A DNA stretch of 64,000 nt from Echinococcus granulosus (lineage: Eukaryota; Platyhelminthes; Cestoda; Cyclophyllidea; Taeniidae): positions 694,929 to 758,928 of the forward strand of contig NW_020170412.1 in NCBI RefSeq assembly GCF_000524195.1, in the 5' to 3' direction. Shown piece after piece: positions 29,501 to 44,131 of this stretch; the stretch's first letter is position 1, and each line of letters starts with the position of its first letter. The notes below the pieces were generated by a model. The model was given only the letters and a program-made list of their open reading frames with translations. It was not told where the DNA came from and searched no databases. The position numbers and the translations under genes are program-made.

Positions 29501-29840
29501 AGCAGATGAATTGGGATAAACAAATAACATTAACTGGACTAAGGGCAGTAAAACTCGGGCAGGTTGGAAAAAAACGAGACTCACATAAAATTTCATTGTC
29601 CAAATCGGGTGGAAGTAGACTCCCGAGACTGAGATTGCTTAGAGCGTCCTCCGAGCGGTATGAGGCGATGCTGCAATTGCGAGAGTAACTGCGACCCGAT
29701 GGGGGAAGTGTGAGTAACTGCATACTTGGTCGGTCCCGGGGCAACGGCGACTCGGGTGATCCCGGTGACTCCAAGTTGCGTGTCATGATGGAAGGGACGG
29801 TGGCAGTCTTGTGCAAGAAATCATCGCCTTTTAGGGCCAT
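2347..29840 (-). CDS. SLC4A11: SLC4A11-like membrane transporter (multi-exon gene, 3' end off the left edge)
   Basis: SLC4 proteins are multi-pass plasma-membrane carriers. SLC4A11 members move H+/OH-, NH3 or water rather than bicarbonate. Twelve exons (17203 down to 2347) join in frame to 593 codons. Diagnostic stretches in order are [17 protein letters not shown] (cytoplasmic core), [89 protein letters not shown], and ETRITS with [10 protein letters not shown]. They fit SLC4A11 better than anion exchangers or Na-bicarbonate carriers: YHWDL, the P-x-SPMHVR block and STEEI are A11-like. Upstream exons at 20580-21018, 21831-21868 and 22626-22738 give the N-domain, and 29585-29840 may hold the start codon. 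Missing are the final C-terminal exons (left of position 1) and at least two exon links, 17203 to 20580 and 22738 to 29585. Introns are long, and one is GC-AG. Family call strong; subfamily good; first exon weak. Confidence 0.85.
3026..3270. repeat. Degenerate CATC/CCAT tetranucleotide tract
   Basis: Many interrupted catc and ccat units (ccacccacccacccatccatccattc and later ccatctatccatctgtccatc). A decayed microsatellite in an SLC4A11-like intron. Confidence 0.9.
3500..4080 (+). repeat. Dispersed repeat R2, copy 1
   Basis: Matches 7270-7770 over most of its length: cgtgaaagaa.cgaagcac..att, then tctcttcagtttattgcctgtcatcc, gtgctaatgcaga, gtaattggcctctgacag and ctttgcgtgatt. Intronic in the SLC4A11-like gene. 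Confidence 0.8.
4154..4330 (-). CDS. SLC4A11: SLC4A11-like gene, membrane exon with YHWDLF motif
   Basis: 177 nt between ctctttaaag and CAGAT/GTAGGT. Encodes [37 protein letters not shown] and [13 protein letters not shown]. The KGTxYHWDL, LFGLPWxHxxxPxSPxHVR and EER pieces are the clearest SLC4A11 signature in the window. Confidence 0.92.
5171..5339 (-). CDS. SLC4A11: SLC4A11-like gene, membrane exon with FFMEQN motif
   Basis: 169 nt; acceptor ttggtttttcctctacag, donor AACAA/GTAGGT. Encodes [18 protein letters not shown], then [20 protein letters not shown] and [11 protein letters not shown]. The Glu in FMEQN is shared with anion exchangers and SLC4A11; Na-coupled bicarbonate members usually carry Asp. 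The start was set by the pyrimidine tract and phase. Confidence 0.87.
6149..6255 (-). CDS. SLC4A11: SLC4A11-like gene, membrane exon
   Basis: 107 nt between gttgttgcag and GAAC/GTAAGT. Encodes [20 protein letters not shown], then [15 protein letters not shown], matching the family exon around REILSDCALPIAV. Confidence 0.87.
7270..7770 (+). repeat. Dispersed repeat R2, copy 2
   Basis: Second long copy, same orientation as copy 1, in the next-but-one intron region upstream of the exon at 6255. Ends near gaaattgagatgtgc(t/c)g, also shared with copy 1. Confidence 0.8.
7812..8082 (-). CDS. SLC4A11: SLC4A11-like gene, large extracellular loop and next membrane span
   Basis: 271 nt between ttcttacttag and AAAC/GTAAGT. 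Starts EFRTYYFDC, then a Ser/Thr/Val-rich loop with candidate N-glycosylation sites (NIS, NDS, NAT), then [19 protein letters not shown] and NFTKT. A glycosylated loop at this position is typical of SLC4 carriers. Confidence 0.87.
8941..8969. repeat. TG dinucleotide microsatellite
   Basis: About 12 TG units with one cg interruption, about 85 nt inside the intron that follows the exon at 9055. Confidence 0.95.
9055..9128 (-). CDS. SLC4A11: SLC4A11-like gene, membrane span 6 exon
   Basis: 74 nt between ttttttag and AAGG/GTAAGG. Encodes [20 protein letters not shown] and DTAK, matching the SLC4A11 RSTEEIIALFISITF block. Phases 1 in and 1 out fit. Confidence 0.88.
11285..11417 (-). CDS. SLC4A11: SLC4A11-like gene, membrane spans 4-5 exon (GC donor)
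   Basis: 133 nt. Acceptor gttgttttcag. Encodes [19 protein letters not shown] and [17 protein letters not shown], then RIMRWSTR split over the junction. The donor reads AAG|GCAAGT, a textbook GC-AG donor; no GT donor keeps the conserved R-S-T-E-E junction with the next exon. Confidence 0.87.
12433..12546 (-). CDS. SLC4A11: SLC4A11-like gene, membrane spans 2-3 exon
   Basis: 114 nt between ctctttttag and AAGC/GTAAGT. Encodes [19 protein letters not shown] and [19 protein letters not shown]. The GQPL and LLTTAP motifs line the transport site in the SLC4 fold. Confidence 0.9.
13512..13634 (-). CDS. SLC4A11: SLC4A11-like gene, membrane span 1 exon
   Basis: 123 nt between tgctttag and ATTG/GTGCGT. 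Encodes [19 protein letters not shown], then [19 protein letters not shown]: transmembrane helix 1 with the [14 protein letters not shown] signature. Phases 2 in and 1 out fit both neighbours. Confidence 0.88.
13800..14350 (+). repeat. Dispersed repeat R1/R4, copy 2
   Basis: Same order and orientation as copy 1, including the A+T-rich spacer and ctcatttcgatttctcggg..ctt at the R4 start. Lies in an intron of the SLC4A11-like gene. Diverged, with small indels, so old. Confidence 0.7.
15849..15930 (-). CDS. SLC4A11: SLC4A11-like gene, exon before membrane span 1
   Basis: 82 nt between ccctag and GATG/GTAAGG. Encodes [19 protein letters not shown] and LYPSDFIDG, matching the family GxxxDxxRRxPLYPxDFxDG block that precedes the first membrane helix. 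Confidence 0.88.
16587..16796 (-). CDS. SLC4A11: SLC4A11-like gene, conserved cytoplasmic core exon
   Basis: 210 nt, exactly 70 codons. Acceptor catctttgtag; donor CCA before GTGAGT. Encodes [19 protein letters not shown], the family signature at the dimer interface, then [19 protein letters not shown] and an acidic coil. The start was chosen because it completes the family TKxxxExxRTFAT motif and joins the previous exon in phase 0. Confidence 0.88.
17080..17203 (-). CDS. SLC4A11: SLC4A11-like gene, cytoplasmic-domain exon
   Basis: 124 nt; acceptor gatattttag, donor GAG before GTATGC. Encodes [19 protein letters not shown] and then [22 protein letters not shown]. It aligns with the SLC4A11 block CTMKALQKRH..SRL..P..W. 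Starts with one base of a split codon and ends in phase 0. Confidence 0.85.
20580..21018 (-). CDS. SLC4A11: SLC4A11-like gene, cytoplasmic-domain exon with histidine-rich insertion
   Basis: 439 nt, 146 codons plus one base, starting after cccccttaag and ending at GCCT before GTAAGT. It begins [18 protein letters not shown], then [15 protein letters not shown] and HDML, the conserved start of the SLC4A11 cytoplasmic domain (compare the vertebrate pattern of EEIRAHRDLDGFL, then TSLDNVLRTML). About 75 residues of His/Thr/Gly/Ser-rich sequence follow ([12 protein letters not shown] among them) before a conserved helix, [18 protein letters not shown]. Open frames on the opposite strand here are shadows. 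Confidence 0.8.
21831..21868 (-). CDS. SLC4A11: SLC4A11-like gene, 38-nt microexon
   Basis: Flanked by ttaacag and CAG before GTGAGT. It encodes two bases plus [12 protein letters not shown] and ends in phase 0, which matches the following exon at 21018. The peptide leads into [11 protein letters not shown], as the strand before the first conserved helix does in SLC4A11 cytoplasmic domains. Confidence 0.55.
22626..22738 (-). CDS. SLC4A11: SLC4A11-like gene, N-terminal exon (His/Asp/Gly-rich)
   Basis: The acceptor follows a long pyrimidine tract (tcctcctcgtgcttctccag). The open frame begins [16 protein letters not shown], continues into an acidic, histidine- and glycine-rich stretch, and ends at AGAG before GTGGGC. 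The 113 nt (1 + 37 codons + 1) fit the next exon at 21868 exactly. The sequence is low-complexity, so the call rests on splice signals, phase and position. Confidence 0.5.
22739..29584. other. Non-coding stretch, presumed SLC4A11-like intron(s)
   Basis: A+T-rich. Apart from the C-run at 23592 I see no supported exon. The frame phases require at least one undetected exon here if the 29585-29840 exon belongs to the gene. A minus-strand open frame at 24704-24946 was considered and not accepted. Confidence 0.5.
23592..23603. repeat. Poly-C run
   Basis: Twelve consecutive C, in an SLC4A11-like intron. Confidence 0.9.
29585..29840 (-). CDS. Possible first coding exon of the SLC4A11-like gene
   Basis: Reads [17 protein letters not shown] and so on for 85 codons, then a GTGAGT donor after one base of the next codon. 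The ATG has a good context (AAAATGG). The peptide is Ser/Pro/Leu-rich, like disordered N-termini, and has no family motif that I recognise. It lies on the same strand and upstream of the transporter exons. Its phase-1 end does not fit the next identified exon at 22738, which needs two bases, so a linking exon would be required. It could instead be the start of an unrelated gene, or chance. Confidence 0.35.
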
Positions 29841-32319
29841 TTTCTTATCCCGCCTTTCCCTTAAACATGGTTTCCCCTCATTTTCCTTCGTTTGTCCGTT
29901 CCCTTGTCCTCGTTTTATCTGGTTCACTTTCTCTGGACGAGCCTGCGTGCGCGTGCACACGTGTGTGTGCATGCTCTCTTCCCATTGGTCGCTGCCCATT
30001 AACCAACCTGGACTAATCTGATGGGCCTCAGTCCTGCTTAAAATCACTGTGGTGACCTTTTGACGCGGGGCACTTACAGCTGTGAAATACGTCTGTATCG
30101 TCTGTGATAGGAAAATAATAGCTAAACAGATAGATGGGGGTGAAATTACTGTTTGCTTTGCATCGGTCGTACGCATTGATCCCCTGGACCTAAACCGACG
30201 CGAATGGATACAATCTAGGTGGAATATTGGCCCACGCCGTAGCCTTCTGATTAAAGGACTTTTGATGAGAAATAACTTTCCTATTTATTCCGGTGCCATG
30301 CAAGCAAACGAATGTGCTATTGGTTATCCTCAAAGGATCCACCCACTACCAGCCCACACACCTAAGGGACACACCGATCCCTGCCCAGAATATGACCAGG
30401 CTTGCTTTATATGTTTATGTAATGACAGAATGAAGGCGCACTTTTCCACCCCAAGATTCAAACACTTGCGACTGAGGCCCACCACCTTGATAAAACTTGA
30501 ACGATTGCATAAGGGCTACTGCTTCACAGAAAGCGGTGGGAGGAAAGCGCTGTCAACACCGTGGAGGCTGTCATACCTCATGACACCTCGTTAGCCGCAC
30601 CTACGAGAGGTATGACCCAGTCTCATTCCTAGTCTCCGCATTCCTCTGATGGCAATTTACCCCAACCTTAAGTGGATGTCATATTTTCTCTGTGTTAGAC
30701 ACCAGACAATCACATGAACAGAATGGGAATAGGAATGCGACTTTTCAGCTTACATAGGCAAAGTGTTTGTATTTGGTCGGAAAATGGTGATAGAGTTATG
30801 GGATTAGTTAATCTCTAGCGTAAAAACTTCACGCTACTGTCTGGTTAATTTATACATTCTCTCAATTCCTTGCTAAATCAGTTCAATGGTAGCTACGTCT
30901 ACCTGCAGTTAAAGAGCTCGCACTTCTGCTTTCCATCATTTATGTATCATAGTTCATTTATTCGCATGCAAAAAAGTCATTCAATCAAGCAATCTGGGGT
31001 GTTACCTCCGACTAGACTTAGTAGCACCCTTCTGTGTAGTCCAACCAATGCAATAGAACATAGCTCAATCTCCTCAGAAGCAGAACATTTTTTATGTAAA
31101 AGGTGTGGTTCCCTGTGAAACACCCTCTTAATAATGTCCTAAATAATATCTATGAAAATTGGAAAACAAGTCGCCATAGGTTTACACGTTCACAAACAGC
31201 GTCACGTATGTGTGACGACTGGTCTTTCTTACGCCTTTATGAGTGAGCATAAGGGCGATTTGATTGTCCTACGGGTAGGCACCTGATGGAAGATGGTCAT
31301 AAAGTGCGATAAATTGCACCAGAAGTGACCTTTTTAAAGGTCACGCATTAGGGTATAAGTGGCAGGTCTAGAAATAGGTCAGGCGGGTCAATTGGCCCCA
31401 CTCGTTTCGTTAACGGGAGCATTTTGGACATAAATGGAGTTAATGCCACCATAATCGATGCAGATGATAGCAAAAGCCCGTGTTTATGACAGGAAATGGC
31501 AGGTCGGTTGAGCCTCAGCTGTGGGGGAGCTCATTTACCGTAAGACTGGTTTCAAAGACCCATGTGTTTGAGGTACACTAAATGACTTTTTCCTCTTTTT
31601 TGCCTCATTTTTAAAATAGAGTTGCAAAAAAGCTCGGGCGACTTGGATCTACCACAGCTATAACATGACGATGGTGGAGGTTGGGTTATGCATATGACCA
31701 CGTGTTCCAGCAGTCAGTGAAGCTGAATTTAGGCCTTCAGTTCTCCGCGATTTGCTTTTATGTGGAGGTAGGGCACTCCGCTCAGGTCTGTCGTTTTCCA
31801 GGCCCTAGGTTAGGGGATAGTCATCCTGATTTCTTACTGACTTGGCCTCCTGCCCCTTCAGGGGTTTGGTACGAGAGTTCTGCCACCCAGAAATAGGGTT
31901 TTCCACTGCAACATTCGCTTGTAAAATAGGTGAGAATTTTTACTGCAACCTTAGGTAAAGACATTAGTAGGGCTTATTTTTTGAAAAACAAGGCACATTT
32001 TCCCACCCAAACGGCAGTCTGAGTGAACACCAATGCGACGCTTAACAGACTACTTTCGTAGTATTTTACTAAATAAAAAACTTTCCAACTTCACCGGGAT
32101 GCAGTAAACGGCGTAAAAGAGTGTTACTTAAACAAACACTACCTTTTGACAATTTCCAAGACTATTCTCTCCAGCCCATGAGATAATTGTTTAAAAAATG
32201 GGTTACAAACATAGTGGATGCAGTTCTACCGAAAGTGGCCTCAACCCCATCAAATGAGAATTTGAATTAACTACCATTGACCCTGACTTTCCTTAACAAG
32301 AAGAGACTGAAACAAATTG

Positions 32320-32470
32320 GTGCCTCGAAGGTGCTCAAGGCTCCGCCTTTGTATTGCTGCTGGTACGCAAGGCCTGCGGGCCATGACAGTAGTCCACTCA
32401 ACCCTTCAGTACGTCGGCAAGACACATTCTGACGACTTCATGGCGAACTCAGGGCACTACAGTGGTGACA
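32320..32470 (+). repeat. Dispersed repeat R4 part, separate copy
   Basis: Shares ctccgcctttgtattgctgctgg..ggcc, the gtccactcaacccttcagtacgtcgg stretch and the tail with R4 of copy 1. Here it lies about 400 nt before an R1 copy instead of after it. Confidence 0.6.
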
Positions 32471-32839
32471 GCGGAAGGCAAACACGATCCCAAAGGGCAA
32501 CTATTCTAATTCCTATGGCTGGGTTATAAATGCTGTGACGGGAGAAGGGCATGGGCTGCGGAGGGGCGAAGCCATGAAGACGCCAAATAGAATGGTTGAG
32601 AAAGATGTCCACTTTTGACAACTACCCCAGTGCCGTGATCGGCAGTGAAGCTGTTAACAACCGAATCGACACTAGCCATGAACCAGCTGGAATAGTTTGT
32701 TACGGAGGTCTCTACGGCACCTGTAGGAAGATGTCAGTTAAGTGAATAAGCGATGCCCGCATCCATCTATCCGCTAGGTAGGTGGACAGAATCTAGGTAG
32801 ATGTAAAGCTGGGCAACGCTGAGGTCAGAACAACGCGAC

Positions 32840-33165
32840 ACGGATGAACACGCTCAAAACCTATCCCCACGAGAGTATTTCAGTCTCTCTACTTTATGAA
32901 ATGGCTGCTTTTAGGCCGGTGTTCTTACGACTATTGATGGACGTACGAGATGGTCTTCACATTCTCCCTTCCCCCAGTACAGCTAATAAACAAGATGGAA
33001 TATCAGAGGCAGTAGAATCGCCAAGGGAGATCAGTGACATTGGAATTAGACATCTTCTTATTGGCAAGCAAAATTGACTGCCGACGGGGTTGGTTCGTAG
33101 GCGGTTTTCTTCCTACAGTATCGACTCCGTTGTGTTGGCCGATGTAGGCGATTGACCAAAGGGAG
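32840..33165 (+). repeat. Dispersed repeat R1 part, copy 3
   Basis: Closest relative of copy 1 (ggtgttcttacgacta, cacattctcccttcccccagt, ttggttcgtaggcgg). Intergenic, between the SLC4A11-like gene and PHAF1. Confidence 0.7.
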
Positions 33166-34547
33166 CGCCGGATAAGACGCTCTTGGATACGGTCGCGCGG
33201 ACGTTTTAGGCTCCGATTTTGCGCCTCAAATGAGAGCATGGCCTGCGGTCCAAGAGGGTCGCACCAGGCCGTTGCGTATGTTAGCGATGCGCGTTTAGCT
33301 TTAAGGAAGACCTAGGACGCTACAGTATCTTGAATCCGTCTTTTGAACCCTTGGAATGCATATGTTGGTTGAACGGCGAATTTATTTTAGGGAGTACCCT
33401 GAGGGTTCGAATGTATCAGGGGTCGCGTCATATTTACAAAAAGGGTTTGGTCTTGTGCCACCCAAGACCAAAGACAGCCTTGCAAGGAGGGAGTTTTGTG
33501 CACAACTTGCCATTTGCAGGGATAATAGCCCAAAGGCTGGGCTAGTCGATATTAGACCAAGCATCAAAAAAGCTACTAATCTACATTCATTTCTCCTTTC
33601 TGCTTTTCTCTAAGTTAACTGCTGTCCACCGGACCACATGGGACCCACTTAACTAGTAAAGCCTTGTACAAGTATCTTTTTTAAAGAAACGAGGTTTGCA
33701 CATAAGTACAGCACAAAGCTAAATAAGAGGGTCATTCAAATCGTACAAAGCTGAGATTGTTTTAGATAGTAGTAGGCTTCTTGGAGAGGAGAGACTTGTG
33801 ATTATTAGCATTTTAACCCTGTTAATGGAAGTCATTTCAGATTCAGCCATCTTCAGCGGATGCTTGTCTTCTGTGAATTGATCGTCTGCTAATCAGTAGC
33901 AGAAACAAGGATAGGTTCTCACCACTGCCATCAGTACAGTGTCGCGAATTGCGGAAAGGTGGTACAACCTGTATAGACTACAGAGCTTTCTCAATCGGAC
34001 ATTGCAAGTTATTTCATAAAGGGGTCTATTTTCTAGAATAAACATCGGTAAATTAGGAAAACATTGACATCAGAAAGCGGCCTCAAGTGCTAAACAAAAT
34101 CTAAGTACAACATACTTATAGTAATGTAAGTTTTTCACTCAAATCAATTTCCTGCATCATTAAATGTAATGGTACCACTGGAATTTAATCTGCTTTACAC
34201 AGGCTTCAGCCCGATTAGTAGAAAAATCGCATGATTCGAAAAGCTTATAAGAACAAAAATATTAAGGTTTAAGTGTAAAACTTTTAAAATATAAATGAGC
34301 GAAAAATCCTTTAAATAAACAAAAAGAATCTTACCCAAGTGCGTGAGACCTAACTAGACGAGTATTTGCATGGTGGTTTTCAGGTTTGTAAAATCAAGTT
34401 ATTTTGTAGATTTAATCCTAAGGTTAAATTCATGGCGTGACTGGCCCTAATTTGTTTCGCAGCTCACAGTTTTGCCACATGTTTGTTTATATTGCCCCAC
34501 GCGGAGGCTGGTTCGAATTTGCCCCTGAAATAGGATTTATGGCAAAT

Positions 34548-39948
<5,401 letters not shown>

Positions 39949-42900
39949 TTTCCACTTCGTCTATTCCGTCGAACTGTGCGTCATTCTCAGGATATTTACG
40001 TCTTGAATCTTCTCCATTTGCAGAGTCCTTCCAATCCCCCATTCACATGTGCTGATCCCTGTCTTCATTGGTACTTTTTATGTGGTCGTGCTTCACCAGA
40101 TGCTTTCCAATATGGCGACAAACGTGTTTTTTTTTGTATTACACTTTATTTATGTTATTTGCTGGTAAATTCACCCTCAGATTTGGCCACTTTCTTTTTC
40201 CCTCCGAATGTTGCAGTCCCTTTTTTGGTGGGGACTTGAGGTCACGATGAAGGGCGAAGTCCTCTCCTCTCTTAGTAATGGTTCAAATGATGAGATATGA
40301 GTTTTTTGTTTGTTTTCTTAAAGGTATTCCTATAGCGGCTGTGGTTTTTACAGTGGAGCTCTTCTTCTCGAATAACCTCTTGGAAATACTGAGTGGAGTT
40401 TCGAAGTTAGTTCCAATTGATAAGTAGGTTGTTTACTTCGCACGGCACTACCGCAGCAAAAAATCCTTAAAGTTGAGATGCATTATGAAGGATTTTGGCC
40501 TTTCCGTTATGTCATACAAAAATTGACTGTGAGAACAGAGTTTAGTCAGGACGCCTCCTATTAGTCGGTGTCAAGGTCGCCACATCGACTCCGGTTTGCC
40601 TGACTTTGTCCGAGTTATTCCATAAAAGGAATTACAAAATCGGATTCTTTGGGAGCAGGATTTCATGACTTTTATGTCCACGACCCAAAAAAACGTTTAG
40701 TTTTATTATCTTTAGTCGGAAAGATCAATTCATTTCTATTCCGCGTGAGGGATGTTTCATACCAGGCACTTTGAAAGGTAGTTCCAAACCCTCAGGCTCG
40801 TATAATTGGCAGCCACCCATTCCTGCCTGGCGAACCGAATAGCCTACCAATTTAGTGTGATAAGGCTTGGCATTCTTCCATGCAACGAGTCAGGAAGAGA
40901 GTACATAACTTGGAATGAAGGGGCAGTCTTGATTCACCCGCTTCTTCTTGGCAGGTGTATGTGCGATGGAGGAACGAATTTGCCCTCGGTAGCGGCATAA
41001 GCGCTTGGCGTGGTGGACTGAGAGCTACCCCTCGTAGAGTCGTGTGGGAGTGGGTTACTTAAGGCTTCACGTCCAGTATCGAGTAACCGTCGTATCGATA
41101 CTTTTCTTAGGTCAGTTTTACGGTTTTCCCAGGCTCGAGGGCGTTAACTTTTGTCACAGTTATTCATTTAATGGAAGTAAACGAGCTAGATTTCTGAAGA
41201 TTAAACGAAGACCTTTTTTTTGAGTGGAACAGATTCAGCCTTAGGGTTGGTTACTGGTCTTTAGTTCCATTTCATCTCCACTGAACGCCTCAAATCTACT
41301 CAATGCTTCCTTTACTTACAATGATTTGAGTAGTAGTACCGACCGTATAATCCCTCAAATTCGTGTGTATACCCCTTAGCACGCATCAGCCTGACGTTTA
41401 GCATATGTAAGATTATTTTTGTCACGTATAAGCTTTAAAGTGGATAATCTTCCATGGTATCCGGATTACCACCACCAACATTCACAAACCCACCATTTGT
41501 GCTAGCATTTATAGAAGCATTATCAAAGCATCCTTTTCTGGCATCAGTGCAATCTGTCATGGGAATATGTAGAAGTAAGGGAGACGGTAAGATTTTCTAT
41601 AAAGTTGTAAGAGAACACTGACGCTTTCTCCTTCGCTTAGCCGAATTTGAACATAAGGAACGAGAGGCCTTGGTAGGTGATGTAGCAGAAACCCTGTGGA
41701 TCATGCTCGAAGTGGCTGAAACGGAGGAAAGTAAAGGAGAATGCTTAGAACTTAATACCAAAATCACGATTCTATTTTGCCTCCATTTTTGGCACGCAAA
41801 AATTAAAACTGTTCGCCCCCTTTGCTGATACCGTACCCGCATGGAGCGACCGATTCTTGACACCAATGAAACCCCAAACGCCAATTAGTAGAAGTCACAT
41901 GGCGCTCGGGTGGGTGGGTTAAAGTACGGAAATTGTAAAGTGAGTTGTAATACGATAGTGGTTTATCACTCAGTTCCGGTGAGGCGCCACTTTTGTACTT
42001 CGAATTAGCCCCCTTGTACCTCGCTGGGTGGGCATGGCTTTTTGGGCCATGCCAATAGCCCAGACACCTTCTCCGTGCTGAATATATATATTCTGCATGA
42101 GTATTGTGTCTTCTTTCGTCTTCAGGGAGTCCCGGGACGCTACAGAGTGGGCCATAACTCCAGAAATTCCGATATACGGTTGCATTTCAATAGATCATCA
42201 CGAGTAAATTCGATTTCTTTGCCTTGCGCAGTAGTCCTACAATGATTTCTTTGAATAAAAAGGCTGGTACTTGTATTTGTCTATTAAAAAACAACAAATC
42301 GGATTTTAGAAAACTATTTAAGCGTGAAACTTTACAGTACTAATTTGCAGATGGCTCCTACCGTAAGGAGTCGACTCCCATTCCAAAAGTGAACATCAAG
42401 TAGGATTCTAATCAGTAGAATTTGATTAACCCAGAAGTTATTTAACTAAATTTTGCAGAATCGACTTGGTGGCTCCAGCTGTATAGTTCCCCACATTAGC
42501 CCTCTTAACACACAAATTAACTATAATTCGGGGAGAAAATTAAATACAATAAACAATGCACCGAATGCCTAATGGCTAGGAAGGTGTTTTAATTCTTTTA
42601 AAAGTATTCTTTGATAACGTTATTTAGGTGACGCTGAATCGCTGTAAAAGTGTGATGAAAAAGCTTTACATCTAAAAGGCTATTACGAACATAAATTGAT
42701 GCCAACACCTTACCTGTGGTTTGATCATTAGAACTAATAAAATGAAATTTTTATCGTAAAAAAATTTAAGTTATGGTTCTAAGCCTAAAACAACTTATCC
42801 TTATTTGTTATAATTAATCGGAATTTTGAAACTGTGAGGAATTCTGTTTGCTACAAAAACTAAGTTAGGGTGAGGCTTGTAGGTACCGATATTTAAGCGT

Positions 42901-43053
42901 GTCTCGCATGGATCGTTTAGAATCCCTGAGGACTTTGTGGGGACATTCTTAACATTAAAAAATAGCTATGACTATGTGGCTTCCCGTTCCCTCTGTGTTT
43001 CACGGTATCCTCTACTACGGTTTATTTTGGCGCGCTTGCATTCCCTCACCTAC
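39949..43053. other. Intergenic region between PHAF1 and dynein light chains
   Basis: Convergent intergenic DNA holding repeat R3 at 41947-42145. The missing last exon of the light chain at 43054 should lie here but was not seen. No other gene supported. Confidence 0.55.
41947..42145 (+). repeat. Dispersed repeat R3, copy 1
   Basis: Starts taatacgatagtggtttatc and ends gggacgctacag. The reverse complement of 60608-60802 matches along the whole length with few differences, making this the youngest repeat in the window. Confidence 0.85.
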
Positions 43054-43289
43054 CTTCCGAAGTAGTCGCCGATGATAACATGCCAAGTGGGACCAAATTC
43101 GTCCTCAAGACGCGTCCTTAACGCTGTGCACATGTCCTCTGGATCGTCGTAATTATGGTACACCTGGCGCACATAGTAGAGGAAGTCGGCCTCCACATTT
43201 TCATCCAGGGATTTTCGGAGGAATCGAGGCTTAGACGAATGATCACTGGATGGGCCCGTGATACAGCATGTCTGACGGTAGTTAGACAT
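43054..43289 (-). CDS. LC8-type dynein light chain, first exon (copy 1)
   Basis: LC8 light chains are small dimeric hub proteins of dynein and many other complexes. Flatworms carry many divergent copies, several in the tegument. 78 codons from ATG at 43289: a 25-residue N-terminal extension, then SLDENVEADFLYYVRQVYHN, DPEDMCTALRTRLEDEFGP and TWHVIIGDYFG. The helix pattern and the P-T-W-H-x-I-x-G-x-x-FG motif are those of LC8. The exon ends in phase 2 at GGAAG/GTAGGT, a common position in this family. The last 25 or so residues (a VTHE...FYFY strand) should lie on a following exon to the left, which I could not find in 39.9-43.05 kb. Confidence 0.85.
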
Positions 43290-43904
43290 GATTCGACATC
43301 ACATCTGCCTCTTCTCTCACCTCTATTCTTTCACACCTTCCGCCTGTGCACACATTCACGCACCACCGCACTCTGATTGGTCTCCGCGTGGTGCCATTAT
43401 CGACTTACTCGAGTGTGATGTGCGTGTGCGCGCTCCTCTCTGTCTGCCAAATTCGCTCTGAATGACACTTGGTTAATTGAATCCACCGAATTAACTGGTG
43501 ACGAATTAATGTGCTTGTGTCTTTAAGTGGTCTTACCATGAGTACGCTCTCTGCTTCATCCACTCTAGTTGTATTAGGCTTGGAAAGGTGCTTCATGCAT
43601 TAAATAAACTTTTTTGAGGGAATACGGAAATCGTTTTGGAGGGAAGGTCGTGAGTAATGGAGACAGTTTAGCATGGTGTTCATTCGAATTTACGGCGTCC
43701 TCGGGATGTTTACTCATTTGTGAAAGGATTAGGCAAAAATTCTCAATATGTGGTTTTCTAAAAACTTGTATTTTGCACTGATTAGGTGTATCGCCGTTTT
43801 ATTAGCTAGGTTGCATTTTGAGTTTGCGAGGCAAGAAGCAAAAATCCAGTAGCCGAGTTGTGGTTACCACTGCTTAAAATAGGTGACTTGAAAAACCAAC
43901 TGAC

Positions 43905-44131
43905 CTTCCAAATTCTGGGCCTACGACAACGTGCCACATTTGACCGAACTTCTGATCGAGGCACTGCTTAATGGCAGTGCAGAGGTCGACGGGGTCAGTG
44001 TAGCATTGGCAGGCCTCGTAGACAGCTCGGAGGAAATAGGACTCCGCTTTCTCATCGAGGTCCATTCGCACGATCCGCGGTTTATTGGCGCATGACGTGG
44101 GGTCGGGATTGCTTCGACAGATGGTTTTCAT
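43905..44131 (-). CDS. LC8-type dynein light chain, first exon (copy 2)
   Basis: 75 codons from ATG at 44131: MKTICRSNPDPTSCANKPR, then MDLDEKAESYFLRAVYEAC, VDLCTAIKQCLDQKFGQMWH and VVVGPEFG, ending in phase 2 at GGAAG/GTCAGT. It is a paralogue of the copy at 43054-43289, with the same strand, exon end and phase but diverged sequence. No terminal exon was seen in the 600 nt before copy 1. Either the exon is further away and shared or skipped, or one copy is decayed. Confidence 0.83.

Larger units (their letters stand above)
29841..34547. other. Intergenic region between SLC4A11-like gene and PHAF1
   Basis: The two genes are divergent (minus then plus), so both promoters should lie here if the 29585 exon is real. 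Contains R4 and R1 repeats (32320-33165). A 170-codon plus-strand open frame at 30082-30594 has no recognisable domain. No obvious core promoter motif was identified. Confidence 0.6.

Noticed and set aside
30082..30594. 170-codon plus-strand open frame
   Set aside because: Starts at GTG, has no recognisable domain, and its 5' part lies opposite another long frame. No splice or start context supports it.
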